Positions 9,611 to 20,434 of a stretch of 64,000 bases of DNA are shown one piece after another. The notes beneath the pieces are model-generated. The model worked only from the letters and a program-made list of their open reading frames with translations. It did not search any database and had not been told where the DNA came from. Origin of the DNA: Rotaria socialis (taxonomy: Eukaryota > Rotifera > Eurotatoria > Philodinida > Philodinidae); the NCBI GenBank assembly GCA_905331475.1, contig CAJNYU010001767.1, positions 62,001 through 126,000 on the forward strand. The letters run 5' to 3'. A program made the translations under genes and the position numbers. The stretch's first letter is position 1; every line of letters begins with the position of its first letter.

Positions 9611-12322
9611 ATGGTCACACGAAAAAATTTTTATCTCTACAAATGGTACGCAGATATAGTTGATGAGAAAACTAGTGATGTAACCATTGTTTATCTAGGA
9701 GAGCTTGAATGGAATTTTTTAAAACTTAGCTTTACAAATATTTTGCAATTTCTTCAAAAAAGTCATTTAATATCGCAAGCAACATTTTCAAATTATAGTT
9801 TGCCAGTATTGGAAAATAAATCTTTTCACATTAATTCCTTGCAATTATCTGGTCAATGGGAATCGAAAAGTGAGTCTATTATTGAAAAATTGTTTGAAAG
9901 TAATGATGGATATATTCTATGGGAATGTTTTATGCCAAGCGCATCAGGACAAATAAAAATTGATGAAACGATACGTAAAGGGTTGGGATATGTCGAACGA
10001 TTAACGTTAACTTTGAAACCATGGCAATTACCAATCAGTATTTTACGATGGGGAAGATTTCTATCTGAAAATCAACATATTGTTTGGATACGTTGGGACG
10101 GTGAACAAAAGCGATGTTTAATTTTTCATAATGGAACCAAATCTGTCGATGGAATTATCAATGATGATATCATTGAATTTGGGCGTTATCGTTTGATGTT
10201 ATCTGAAAAATATACTTTACGTAATGGACCTTTGATCAAGACTGTATTTGATAAATTTTCTTGGATCAAAAATACTTTTCCATCGGGAGTTCTCAATATG
10301 AAAGAATGTAAATGGCAGACATGGAGTGAACTTTATGAAAATGATCGTTCAATTGCCATCGGTTGGTCTATACATGAAAATGTTGAGTGTAAACCGACGA
10401 TGAGTTTTATTGGAAAAATACTTTATGGTTCTCTATTTACTATTTTGATTCCTTTAGTATTAATGTTTTGGTCAAAACAAACAGAAAAATATATTCATCT
10501 TCCGATGCCAACAAATTCCATCGTAGATATTTTATTAAGTTTATTCGGAGTAGTTTTGATGATTTCTGCTATGCTAGAACTATGGATAAAAGGCAATGGA
10601 CTTCCAATGAATGCATATCCACCACCGAAATTAGTCACAACAGGTGTATATAGAATATTTACGCATCCGATTTATATTGGATCGTCATTATTAAGTATTG
10701 GTATATCAATGTGTTTTCAATCAAAAAGTGGATTTTGGTTAATTTCTCCTATTTTTACATTAGCATGGCTTGCACTTGTTCATGGCTATGAAAATGAGGA
10801 TTTAAAAAAACGATTTCCTGAATGTACTTGGAATCCATTATTAAACATACCGGAAAATGTAAAGATGAAACGTCAATTGAAAGATATTGTGTCAGTTTAT
10901 TGTTTTGTTTTAATTCCATGGTTAATCTTGTATCAAACTATTATATTTATTGGAACGCCTGTGAATTCAATATCAACTTATTTAACATTTGAAAATAATC
11001 TACCAATTATAGAATGGACAGAATTATTTTATCTTTCTGCTTATCCATATGTCATATTTTTGCCTTGTGTTTTACAAACAAAACAACAAATTCGTTCTTT
11101 TATTTTTGCTGGTTTGATGAATATTTCTATTGGCATTTATCTACAAGTCATATTTCCATTTGTAGCTGTACCTAGAGAGTTTAGTCCGACAACAATTATA
11201 GGAGAAATATTATTACATGAACGTGATCTAGACGGGCCAGTTGGTGCCTTGCCTTCATTTCATGTATCGTGGGCATTTTTGTCCGGTTATTATTATACAT
11301 GGAGTTTTCCGAAATATAATTTCATATTTTACATTATATCAATTCTTATATCTGCAAGTTGTGTTACTACAGGAATGCATAGTATACTGGATGTTATAGC
11401 AGGTTTTATATTATTTATAATTTGTATTAAACGAGAAACATTATGGATTTATATAAGAAATTATTTCGAAATTTTAGCAAATTCATGGTCATGCTTTAGA
11501 ATTGGTAAAATACGTGTTATTAGTCACAGTTTTTATGCATTTATAACTACATTTACTGGCACTTTTCTACTCTGTTCTCTTGTCGCACATACTTATACTA
11601 TAGTACTCGTTAGCACATCGTCTTTAATTGGCGCAGGAATATGGGGACAATATATTGAAAAATCTTCTGGATTATCTAGACCATTTGGTTATTTTGGTTG
11701 TATTATGGGTGGTGCTATCGGCTCAATACTAGCTTCATGGCTTTTTTCTATTCCGTTGATTTCAATTCTATCGGCATATGCTTTAGCAAGTCCTTGGATA
11801 CAAGGTCTAGGTCGTTTTCGTTGTGTCATACAAGGATGTTGTCATGGTAGACCAACAAATAAATTTATCGGAATATTAGTTACCAATCCTCGATCACGAG
11901 TGTGTTCACTATCAGATTTGAAAGATATTTATGTTCATGTAACAGCAGGTTACTCCATGTTGGCAAATCTTGTCATTGGAATGTTTTTATGGAGACTTTG
12001 GTATTCCAATGTTGCATTAACTTTGATACTTAGTCTGTATTTTATTTTAATTGGCCTTAGTCGATTTGTTGAAGAAGCCTATCAAGGCGAAGTTCAAACA
12101 CCAATTTATTATAAATTAAAAATCTATCAATGGACATCAATTGTATTTGTCGTCATAGGTATTATTATCAGTATACTGCCATTTGATGATGGTGTATCTT
12201 TGAAATTGATTTGGAATTGTGAATATTTAGTCCCTTGTATTCTATTTGGTTTATTTACAGCATTTGTGACGGGAATGGATTTTCCTGAATCAAATAGTAG
12301 ATTTTCTAGATTATCAGATTGA
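9611..12322 (+). CDS. Multi-domain membrane protein: ICMT-like methyltransferase + PAP2-like phosphatase + LGT-like domain
   Basis: A single exon of 903 codons. The ATG follows a plausible intron acceptor (TTTTATTTTCAG at 9597), so a 5'UTR intron is likely. Residues 1-~255 form a soluble-looking domain I do not recognise (ERLTLTLKPWQLPI, LRWGRFL). Residues ~260-420 are ICMT/NnrU-like: membrane segments, then GNGLPMNAYPPPKLVTTGVY and His352-Pro353 in YRIFTHPIYIG. Residues ~425-620 are PAP2-like: LPSFH with His551, and HSILD with His590 and Asp594, the two halves of the phosphatase catalytic centre; the upstream K/R motif is less clear. Residues ~640-885 resemble prolipoprotein diacylglyceryl transferase (LGT) family proteins: GLGRFRC (732-738), QGCCHG (741-746), SRFVEEAYQGE (817-827) and QTP. 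All units act on membrane lipids in bacteria; substrates here are unknown. Lack of introns and the bacterial domain mix suggest horizontal acquisition (inference). Confidence 0.8.
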   Translation: MVTRKNFYLYKWYADIVDEKTSDVTIVYLGELEWNFLKLSFTNILQFLQKSHLISQATFSNYSLPVLENKSFHINSLQLSGQWESKSESIIEKLFESNDGYILWECFMPSASGQIKIDETIRKGLGYVERLTLTLKPWQLPISILRWGRFLSENQHIVWIRWDGEQKRCLIFHNGTKSVDGIINDDIIEFGRYRLMLSEKYTLRNGPLIKTVFDKFSWIKNTFPSGVLNMKECKWQTWSELYENDRSIAIGWSIHENVECKPTMSFIGKILYGSLFTILIPLVLMFWSKQTEKYIHLPMPTNSIVDILLSLFGVVLMISAMLELWIKGNGLPMNAYPPPKLVTTGVYRIFTHPIYIGSSLLSIGISMCFQSKSGFWLISPIFTLAWLALVHGYENEDLKKRFPECTWNPLLNIPENVKMKRQLKDIVSVYCFVLIPWLILYQTIIFIGTPVNSISTYLTFENNLPIIEWTELFYLSAYPYVIFLPCVLQTKQQIRSFIFAGLMNISIGIYLQVIFPFVAVPREFSPTTIIGEILLHERDLDGPVGALPSFHVSWAFLSGYYYTWSFPKYNFIFYIISILISASCVTTGMHSILDVIAGFILFIICIKRETLWIYIRNYFEILANSWSCFRIGKIRVISHSFYAFITTFTGTFLLCSLVAHTYTIVLVSTSSLIGAGIWGQYIEKSSGLSRPFGYFGCIMGGAIGSILASWLFSIPLISILSAYALASPWIQGLGRFRCVIQGCCHGRPTNKFIGILVTNPRSRVCSLSDLKDIYVHVTAGYSMLANLVIGMFLWRLWYSNVALTLILSLYFILIGLSRFVEEAYQGEVQTPIYYKLKIYQWTSIVFVVIGIIISILPFDDGVSLKLIWNCEYLVPCILFGLFTAFVTGMDFPESNSRFSRLSD

Positions 12323-13078
12323 TTGACAATTTTTAAAGAAAAAATATAAAACAGATTCACCGTTGATTGCATATTATTCAAAAAAACGTTAACCCTACAA
12401 CAAAAGATAAACTATTCGATTACATAAAATAAAAGGATAACTTTTATTTTCTTGGCATTCCTGAGTAATTTTTAAAATATATGAAATAGAATAGGTTGTA
12501 TAATTTAACGTTGATTTATTTGAAACATATAACGTTTAAACAAAGCTACTTTTCTATCTGCCGTGCTATTTTAAGTCTACTTGTTGTTAAAATAACAATA
12601 ACTATTTCGTTTATATCAGTATTTTTACCAGTCGAAATGATCACTCTAAGAAAAGCAACGTCTGCTATGTCTCCGTAACACTCAATTGACTAGATCGATG
12701 ATGCCAGAAACTTATTAAAAATATATGCTCTTCTTACAAACTGTATTCATACACCCAGATATCGTGGCATAAGAAAGGATCAGTGTAACGAATCAAACAA
12801 AGAAGATGTAATGATGCACAGATGGAAAAGTATAAAAACAAAAAAAAAGAAAAGAATATTCAATTCTGATTATATTCGTCTACAACGTCTATTCATTTTT
12901 GAAAATTTAATATTCTTCTACTTTTTTAAAAATATTTATCTGTATGTCAGTATTGGATACAATAGATCATTGAAATGTGTGTGATGGTGTGTTATTATAG
13001 TTTTAATCATTTTAATCATCGATTCGAGCAAGTCTGGTAAAGTTAATATTGGTTTCATTCAGCATCATTCATTCATTT
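12323..13078. other. Intergenic stretch downstream of the fusion gene
   Basis: No convincing gene. An AATAAAA at 12428 could serve 3' processing of the upstream gene. A minus-strand frame near 12680-12540 looks weakly protein-like but has no domain. Confidence 0.4.
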
Positions 13079-13336
13079 CTATCTTAATCTTATTAGATGC
13101 TCAAATTGAAGTAATCGGGCTGACTGTAGTGGTCGACAATAGTTGTCGTGATCATATGACATTAAATGCATTACATCTTTTGGGTTAGTTAATATCACCG
13201 ACAGGAATACAATTCCATGGATAGGAGTATTTGAAATAGAAAATTTTAATGGGGGAAGCTTCTCGTCAAGATCCATCTGGTGAAAAGGGCTACCTATGAC
13301 AACAACACAGAATATGAATGTGATGAATTTTCTCAT
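13079..13336 (-). CDS. Possible small secreted protein, unrecognised
   Basis: An 85-codon frame starts with a plausible signal sequence (MRKFITFIFCVVVIGS) followed by a polar tail. A (TA)n tract lies just upstream of the start. No domain or cleavage-site pattern that I recognise; could be chance. Confidence 0.2.
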   Translation of the reverse strand: MRKFITFIFCVVVIGSPFHQMDLDEKLPPLKFSISNTPIHGIVFLSVILTNPKDVMHLMSYDHDNYCRPLQSARLLQFEHLIRLR

Positions 13337-13348
13337 CGAACAACTTCA

Positions 13349-13366
13349 TATATATATATATATATC
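13349..13366. repeat. (TA)n microsatellite
   Basis: About nine TA dinucleotides in a row. Confidence 0.8.
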
Positions 13367-15590
13367 TTCATCAAGTGTCTATATTGACTGTTGGACTGTT
13401 GACACATAGTTCTTTAACAAATACAATTAAATGCAATCTTTGCCACGGATATCATAGAAGCTTTTATTCAAGATTATTTCTTAGACAAACATCGTGCTCA
13501 ATTCAAAGCAAATGTCGAATGTTGATAATTCAATATTAAATATTTCATGATACTTTTAATAGCATGCTAACTGTGATGAAAGCGACAATCAGTTGTGGAA
13601 TTTTAAACTAAGATAGCCATATTTGCTTTCAAAGATTTATTTAGCAACAACAATAAATGGCGAAATAGCTATATACTATACAGAGAAGCCATTCAATAAT
13701 ATGAAGAATATCTTAGTGTGATACGTGGAAAGTTATGAGTATAATGCATGCGTCTTTTGAGAAAGAACGAACTCTAGCGATACAGTGTTCTCATTCTCAA
13801 TTTGTCAAAGAAATTATTGGCACTTTCATTCAGCAAATTTTGAACAAATCAACGATTGTATGCATATTGTTTGATACACTGAAGATAAGTACAGTCTCAA
13901 TCACAGTTTTTTGCTTATAATAATAAACGTGTTCGCATAAGAAATTGATCGATCAGTTTTCATCGAACTCTCGTCATCACTTGAATTTATTATCAAGATT
14001 CTTAAAAGTTGTCTAGTTTACTAAAACCTAATTTTTTTTCATATGAACGTTTTTATATTCAGGTCACTGGTTGATTTCATCAAGTTGATCTCAATTCCAC
14101 ATTTTCATATTCACTGTGATTCAGAGACTGCATTCATCAATCTTCCTCTTACTTTTTTTTCCATTATTTTAGTTAGTCGAGTTGCAATGATTTGTTCTGC
14201 ATCGATCATATTACTACTAACGTGAACCTCAATTTAACACTCATTGCTAAATACTACCAAAGAGATCTGCCAATGTGGGACTATGCCAGCGATCAATACA
14301 GCTCGTTTTTCTCAATTTATTTCGACAAACCGTTCAAAGAAATTGTTAAAAGATGCATTTATTTTTCTACACATGTATGATGATCATTAGATCGATTGCA
14401 GTAGAATTTTACAATAGCGTTGAAAGCAATCCGATCCTATGAATTTACCTAGTTAAATAACAACAATCTCAACACTCGTGCTTTGTTCTATACTCTATGA
14501 AAGAAAACTATCGTTCATTGTTGTTTTATTCGGAAACAATGAAAGTTAAATATTTAATCTAGAATTTATTTCATGGCATAGTTTTACTCACTGCTTTATA
14601 TTTACATGAATCTATATAACTTCAGGTCACTGGTAAATTTGATTATATTATAATAATCGATATTTTACTGTACTTATGCGTGTTTTAGTTTCTTTTACTT
14701 CAAAAAAAATTTATAACTTAAATTTTTGATTAAAATAAAGACAAAAAAGATCAGAGCGAATTCTTTTATCGGTGAATTTTTATGCGATTTGAAAAAGAAA
14801 CCATATGAACGGATTTTCTGTTCATTGTATTGTTTGTATCTTTTGCTTATGTTTTAGTTTGTTGTTTTAGTAACCCCAGTTTTTTATTCATTCTCTTATC
14901 CCCTTTTTTTTTGTTGTAATTGAGTTGAAAGAACAACATGTAAAAACAAAATCGGCAAAGAAAGAAAAGAAGAAAAAAAAAGAAAGGTTTGAATTCACAA
15001 CATTATCAACATCTTTTTTTCTTTTGTTTTGTAGTCGATAGTCGGTTGAATGTGTGTGCACACAAACATACTTTATTTACTCAAGAAATATTTTTTACAC
15101 GGAAAAAATTTGGAATTATAATTTCAAGGTAAATGATAGATCCTCGATAGTAATTATTTCATTATCATAATTAATCACTAGGTTACATATTACTATTAAA
15201 ATAAACACAAATTAAGTAGATAGAAGAGAATAATAATAATGATAGATGTGATTTATAAAGAATAAATAATTATAATAAAGTGTTTCTTCTTTAGTGTTGA
15301 CTTAGAAACATAAAACGAATCTCCTGTCTTTAATTTTTTTAAAGTGTAAAACAACGCACAATTCTTTTGTTTGTTTTTTACAAGACTTATTAAATGTGAT
15401 TGAATGAATAATACAATTTCAATAGAATGCGTAATTGAACTGGTATTCATTTTTATACGCAAATATTTTATAACATATTGTGTTTTAATTTCGCACTATT
15501 TTACCGTTTGCAGATATCTTAACTGAATAGATATTGTTTCTTTAGTGAATGCAATATATTTGATGTCTATTACTTTTTAGATATATCAAT
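13367..15590. other. Intergenic stretch with scattered coding-like fragments
   Basis: Two fragments have protein-like composition on the plus strand: 13419-13527 (DIIEAFIQDYFLDKHRAQF) and 14240-14378 (RDLPMWDYASDQYSSFF). Neither has a domain I recognise nor splice sites that join them. The rest is AT-rich with no gene. Confidence 0.3.
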
Positions 15591-16385
15591 ATGACTATGC
15601 CTAATAGTACTAATGGCACTCCACGTTTGACAATAACAAATGGTACGATATCTCCACACAATCTTCCAAATACAACAACGACAGCTACTGTACCGATAAT
15701 TCGTTCAACGATTGATGATTTTCGTGAAATTGTTCGTGAACAATCATATATTATTCCAAATAATTCTGATCCTGAGGCTATTGATGTACCTGTAAAAAAA
15801 TATCCACCGTTACCTGATATTAGTGTACCTAGTAGTAGTACGTTGATAAATAATACATTTTATCGTACAGAAACAATTCTAACTGCGCCTAAACAAACGG
15901 AATCGAAAAAACAAATTTTTAATCATTTTGCGCCAACACAACGAGGACATTTACCAGCACTTAACCGACGCCACGTCTTGCCGACAATGTCAAATGTTAT
16001 GGATCTCGATGAAGATTTGCCACAATGTACTAATAATACAGCAAATCGAGCAGCAACATATACATCACCGGGTGATCGTATTATATCGCCTATAAAACGT
16101 CCATCAGCTCCATCACCACCTGCAAGTGCGCAAATAAAACGGCCAGGTCAAAATGCTTTTGATGATGGTTATGAAGAACCAGATGAAGAACATTATTCGG
16201 GTTTAGATGACGAGGAAAGTCAATTTTTCGATGAGGAGTTCTATCGTTATCATCATCCTAACACAACGAATTCTCGTCGTAATAATCATCACAATATTCA
16301 TAATCGTCATTCACAAAACATCGGACAACATCCAACAATAATTATTAATGATGAGTATGATGAATCTGCTCATCCTTTCGATTGA
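15591..16385 (+). CDS. Disordered acidic / Asn-His-rich protein, unrecognised
   Basis: A single exon of 264 codons. The ATG at 15591 lies ten bases after a plausible acceptor (ACTTTTTAG), so a 5'UTR intron is likely. The N-terminus is Asn/Thr/Pro-rich. Residues ~120-200 carry proline-rich and Lys/Arg motifs (SPIKRPSAPSPPA). Residues ~200-225 are strongly acidic (GYEEPDEEHYSGLDDEES). The C-terminus is His/Asn-rich (RRNNHHNIHNRHSQN). No folded domain is visible; the whole protein looks intrinsically disordered. The sustained frame and wobble pattern make it a real gene, but no function can be assigned. Confidence 0.7.
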   Translation: MTMPNSTNGTPRLTITNGTISPHNLPNTTTTATVPIIRSTIDDFREIVREQSYIIPNNSDPEAIDVPVKKYPPLPDISVPSSSTLINNTFYRTETILTAPKQTESKKQIFNHFAPTQRGHLPALNRRHVLPTMSNVMDLDEDLPQCTNNTANRAATYTSPGDRIISPIKRPSAPSPPASAQIKRPGQNAFDDGYEEPDEEHYSGLDDEESQFFDEEFYRYHHPNTTNSRRNNHHNIHNRHSQNIGQHPTIIINDEYDESAHPFD

Positions 16386-16768
16386 AATCAATTTGAACAT
16401 TGAATTTTATTTAATTTTTATTCTTGTTATTTACGAATTTAAATAAAAAAACTCACCATTGATAGAAAAGAGTTCGATAGAAGAAACAAAAACATTTTAG
16501 ACTTTTTTTTATCTCATTACATGATGACTGACAATAGAATTTCATTAAAATGATGATAAATTTATTTGAAAAATCTAAGATTTTACTACTTCAATAGGTA
16601 GTCCGTAAGATCTTTAGAAGAATGATTTTTAACAAAAAAAATCTAAAATTCACGTTGTTTTTTCATTTGAAATAACTCTATAGAAAAACAAATAAAGTTT
16701 TTTTTTAAAGAATCACGTGATATCGATTGGTTTAGCAAATACCCAAATCAATAAAAATTGTAGAAGTA

Positions 16769-18129
16769 AGGTGCACCAAGGTCAAAACTCGAGCAGGAGA
16801 AAACTTCTTTTTATTATTATATGGTTGGATAGAGTTTGGTGAATAGATCATGAATATCATCTTTAAAATATTTCTAGGCTACCGTTTTGGTTGAGAAATT
16901 TTCAAAATACAAACTGCACCTGAAAAAGCGAATATTTCACTTTTTTCGAGAAAACTCGAAATTTACCTAGTTTAGCAATAGTCTAGGTGTATAAAACTAT
17001 CATCATCGAATTCAGCATAAAAATCTGAATCTACTGATGTAAATTTGACCAGTAAAAAGTATAAGTTTCATGTTTGAGGAGCTTAACTAGATCTCCATGT
17101 AATCACGTTGAAATTGATGTCTCGCAGAAACCACCAACTATTTGCTTTTCAAAGCGATTCTCGAACTTTCTTACATCATTCGAACCGTCAAGTGATAGCG
17201 AACAAAATTATATATTCAGTTTGAAAAATATGGCTTCCTCTCTGAGAAAATCGATTTTACTGGATCGGTGACTAAAGTTTACAAAATTACCTTCTTATTT
17301 CGAAGTTTTGGCTATCAAAACTCCACTTCCATGCAAAATAAACATCAGATTTAGAATCAACACAAAGAACAACATTGATTATCATAAATTTTATTAAAAA
17401 ATAATTTTCATCAGAATTTTACCAGTGGGGGCCTACAGAGTAAAATCAAGAAAAAAATGATCGAGGGGTAGTTGGCTGGAATTCAGATGAAAATTATTTT
17501 TTGATAAAATTTATGATAGTCAGTGTTGTTCTTTGTGTTGATTCTGAATCTGATGTTTATTTTGCACGGAAGTTGACTTTTGTTAGTCAAAACTTCGAAA
17601 TAAGAAGGTAATTTTGTAAACTTTAGTCACCGATCCAGTAAAAATCGATTTTCTCATAGAGGAAGCCATATTTTTCAAATTGAATATATAATTTTGTTCG
17701 CAATCACTTGGCGATTCGAATGATGTAAGAAAGTTCGAACATCGCTTTGAAAAGCAAATAGTTGGTGGTTTCTGCGAGACATCAATTTCAACGTGATTAC
17801 ATGGAGATCTAGTTAAGCTCCTCAAACATGAAACTTATGCTTTTACTGGTCAAATTTACATCAGTAAATTCAAATTTTCATGCTGAATTCGATGATGATA
17901 GTTTTATACACCTAGACTATTGCTAAACTAGGTAAATTTCGAGTTTTCTCGAAAAAAGTGAAATATTCGCTTTTTCAGGTGCAGTTTGTATTTTGAAAAT
18001 TTCTCAACCAAAACGGTAGCCTAGAAATATTTTAAAGATGATATTCATGATCTATTCACCAAACTCTATCCAACCATATAATAATAAAAAGAAGTTTTCT
18101 CCTGCTCGAGTTTTGACCTTGGTGCACCT
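16769..18129. repeat. 1.36-kb palindrome (fold-back element)
   Basis: Left arm 16769 to ~17422 and right arm ~17472 to 18129 are near-identical inverted copies (~650 bp each) around a ~50-bp spacer. Ends read AGGTGCACCAAGGTC and the complement. The few differences are single substitutions (for example GAACCGTCAAGTGATAG versus its mirror at 17700). Mirrored frames inside both arms (17074-17271 and 17583-17825) start at TTG and are a by-product of the symmetry. I found no clear target duplication. It may be a fold-back transposon or a local inverted duplication. Confidence 0.85.
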
Positions 18130-18879
18130 GAAGAAAATTTTCATTCATTGAATTTTTATCTCGGAACAATTGCATTTAATAATTTTGTCTTTCAAAAATA
18201 TCAGATTTTTGTCATTATTATTATAAGTCATATAAACAATAGTGACATTTTAAGAAGTGCCGACTCGTATGAAATCCTAAGGAAAATTAAAAGTCCTACA
18301 GAATAATAGTGATTTCAGACTGGTGCTTTTTTATGTAGATAGCCGTTTATATATATATGCTTGAAAATATATAGCAATGATTATTTTAATACAGTTACAT
18401 TGAATAAAGTGAATAAAATAGATTTAGATTATGTCAAATTAAAAAAAGTCATATCTATACAAATCACACGCTTTTGTAAGCGCAACAAACTTTGTTAAAG
18501 AAAGTGTATAATTGCCAAGATGACAGCGGAAACAATAAATTTCATACTTCTATATGGTACCATTTTATCATGGTCAACAAATCAATACATTCTCGGAAAG
18601 AGTGTGGTGCGCAGTAGGAGACAGATAATTGAAAGTGTGCATTAGAAAAAGTATCATGAATAATATATTTTTATCTTCATTTTATCTTATTTTTTTGTAA
18701 TCCTTCGGTTTTGTTACCAAATATAAATACAAAATATCAGTTCTTCAATTTCATTGATGCTCAAGTCAATAAAAATATGATCAGATATATGGCCAATCAC
18801 TTGCTTTTTTCCTAATCTCTATTTTTAATTATATCTTGTGTTTTTTTCCACTTTATTTCATTTCTAAAGTTGTTTCTTT
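18130..18879. other. Upstream region of the cyanophycinase-like gene
   Basis: No gene seen. AT-rich, with pyrimidine tracts shortly before the start codon at 18880. Confidence 0.4.
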
Positions 18880-19887
18880 ATGGATACCGTCAAGTGTATT
18901 TTTTATGGAGTATTCCTTAGTGCACTATCGGGTGTGTGTGAAACAGTAAACCCTGCTTCGTTAGGTCTTGTTGGTGACACTGCCGATGTTATACGACCAA
19001 CATCGGGAGGTACTGTGCTCGTTGGAGGTGGACCTGATGTGGATGAAGCGATGCAATGGATGATTACTAAGTCGGGTGGTGGTGATTTCGTGGTGTTGAG
19101 AGCTACCGGTACGAATGCATACAATAGTTATATATACGGTTTAGGCTCTGTCAATTCAGTTGAAACTCTACTTATTAATTCGCGTACGTTAGCCAACGAT
19201 CTTCTAGTTGAAGCAGCAATTCGAGGAGCTGAAGCAATATTTATTGCTGGTGGTGATCAAGCTAATTATGTTAACTATTGGAAAGATACTAAAGTGGAAG
19301 CTGCTCTTAATTATCTAAGAAATGTAAAACAAATTCCTATCGGAGGTACATCAGCCGGGTGTGCTATTCTTGGTGGAACTTATTTTTCAGCACTTTACGG
19401 CACAGTGACATCGAGTGAGGCTCTCGGCAATCCTTACATAAGTTATCTTACTTTAGGCCACAATGATTTTCTTTCTCAACCTTATTTGTCAAATGTTATT
19501 ACTGACACTCATTTTAATAATCCTGATCGACGTGGTCGTCTTATTACATTTTTAGCACGTATGAATCAAGATTACGGAGTAGTAGGTCGTGGTATTGGTG
19601 TTGATGAATCAACAGCTGTCTGCATCGAGTCTGGCGGCACAGGTCGAGTCTTCGGATCGGGTACAGCTTTTTTCTTGAGTCAAAATGGACTTGCTTCCAA
19701 GCCAGAAACTTGTGTCAATGGTTCTCCTCTTGATTGGTATCGAAATCGGCAAGCTGTCATCGTGTGCAAAATTGTCGGTAGCCGAGCGGGTTCTGGAAGC
19801 TTTGATTTGAATACTTGGAGCCAGATTAGTGGTGGCATAAATCAATATTACTATATCAATCGTGGTATTCTTGGTATTTCTGTGTAA
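18880..19887 (+). CDS. Secreted cyanophycinase-like peptidase (family S51)
   Basis: A single exon of 335 codons. It opens with a hydrophobic signal sequence (CIFYGVFLSALSGVCE), so the product is likely secreted or lysosomal. The body follows the S51 / class-I glutamine amidotransferase-like fold: GGTVLVGGGPDVD near the start, an AGGDQANYVNYW strand-turn, and the nucleophile elbow GGTSAGCAILGG with Ser158. DTHFNNPDRRGRL places His211 as the probable catalytic His. A C-terminal region keeps GIGVDESTA and the GSGTAFFL strand, typical of cyanophycinases. Cyanophycinases release Asp-Arg dipeptides from cyanophycin; the real substrate here may be another peptide. The family is mainly bacterial, so the intronless gene suggests horizontal transfer (inference). 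It converges on the gene at 20012-20434, 124 bp away. Confidence 0.85.
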   Translation: MDTVKCIFYGVFLSALSGVCETVNPASLGLVGDTADVIRPTSGGTVLVGGGPDVDEAMQWMITKSGGGDFVVLRATGTNAYNSYIYGLGSVNSVETLLINSRTLANDLLVEAAIRGAEAIFIAGGDQANYVNYWKDTKVEAALNYLRNVKQIPIGGTSAGCAILGGTYFSALYGTVTSSEALGNPYISYLTLGHNDFLSQPYLSNVITDTHFNNPDRRGRLITFLARMNQDYGVVGRGIGVDESTAVCIESGGTGRVFGSGTAFFLSQNGLASKPETCVNGSPLDWYRNRQAVIVCKIVGSRAGSGSFDLNTWSQISGGINQYYYINRGILGISV

Positions 19888-20011
19888 ACATCAATAAATT
19901 ACCTTTATGATTTATGTAAATATTCATATGTATAGATATTTATCGGAGAAAAAGTCTTTTTCAGTTTGATTTTATTTATTTCCATTCAAATTTTCAGAAT
20001 TAACAGACAAG

Positions 20012-20434
20012 TCAATGATGCCCAAGTTTTTCATTACTATCCAATTCATTAGGTCCTTCATTAGCTGTTAAATCAGTTGAAACGTGTCGAAATCGTAGAT
20101 GAATTTCTCGAGCAATTTTTTTTCTTGCTAATGCGGCTGCTTTGTCTGCTAATTTTGCTGTTTTGACCCCGTCAACAAATGCCATGCAATTACTATACAG
20201 TAATGCTTGATTACTAGGATCTTTAACATAGGAGACAAAAATTGGTGATTCAATTTCTAATACCGCATTATACGTTGAATTTTTTTGAAATCTATTGATA
20301 AGAATATTCATTTTAGCAAGATATCCTGCTTGTGTTGTACTATTGATACAAATACTTGCTGGAATAAAATGTCGTCGCATAAAACCAAAAAACCATGGTA
20401 ACTGATCAAATTTATCAACGGATAATATGCCCAT
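20012..20434 (-). CDS. Unrecognised 140-aa protein
   Basis: The ATG at 20434 has an in-frame TAG five codons upstream and a possible acceptor (TTTTCTAG) four bases before it. The product has an N-terminal aromatic stretch (FDQLPWFFGFMRRHFIP), a central alternating region (YNAVLEIESPIFVSYV) and an Ala/Lys helix (KLADKAAALARKKIAREI). The composition and frame integrity look genuine. I cannot place it in a family. Confidence 0.55.
   Translation of the reverse strand: MGILSVDKFDQLPWFFGFMRRHFIPASICINSTTQAGYLAKMNILINRFQKNSTYNAVLEIESPIFVSYVKDPSNQALLYSNCMAFVDGVKTAKLADKAAALARKKIAREIHLRFRHVSTDLTANEGPNELDSNEKLGHH

Noticed and set aside
17074-17825. Two mirrored frames with the same start (RSLTRSPCNHVEID) in opposite arms of the palindrome
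   Set aside because: Both begin at TTG, lie in the inverted arms and have no domain; the duplication follows from the palindrome.
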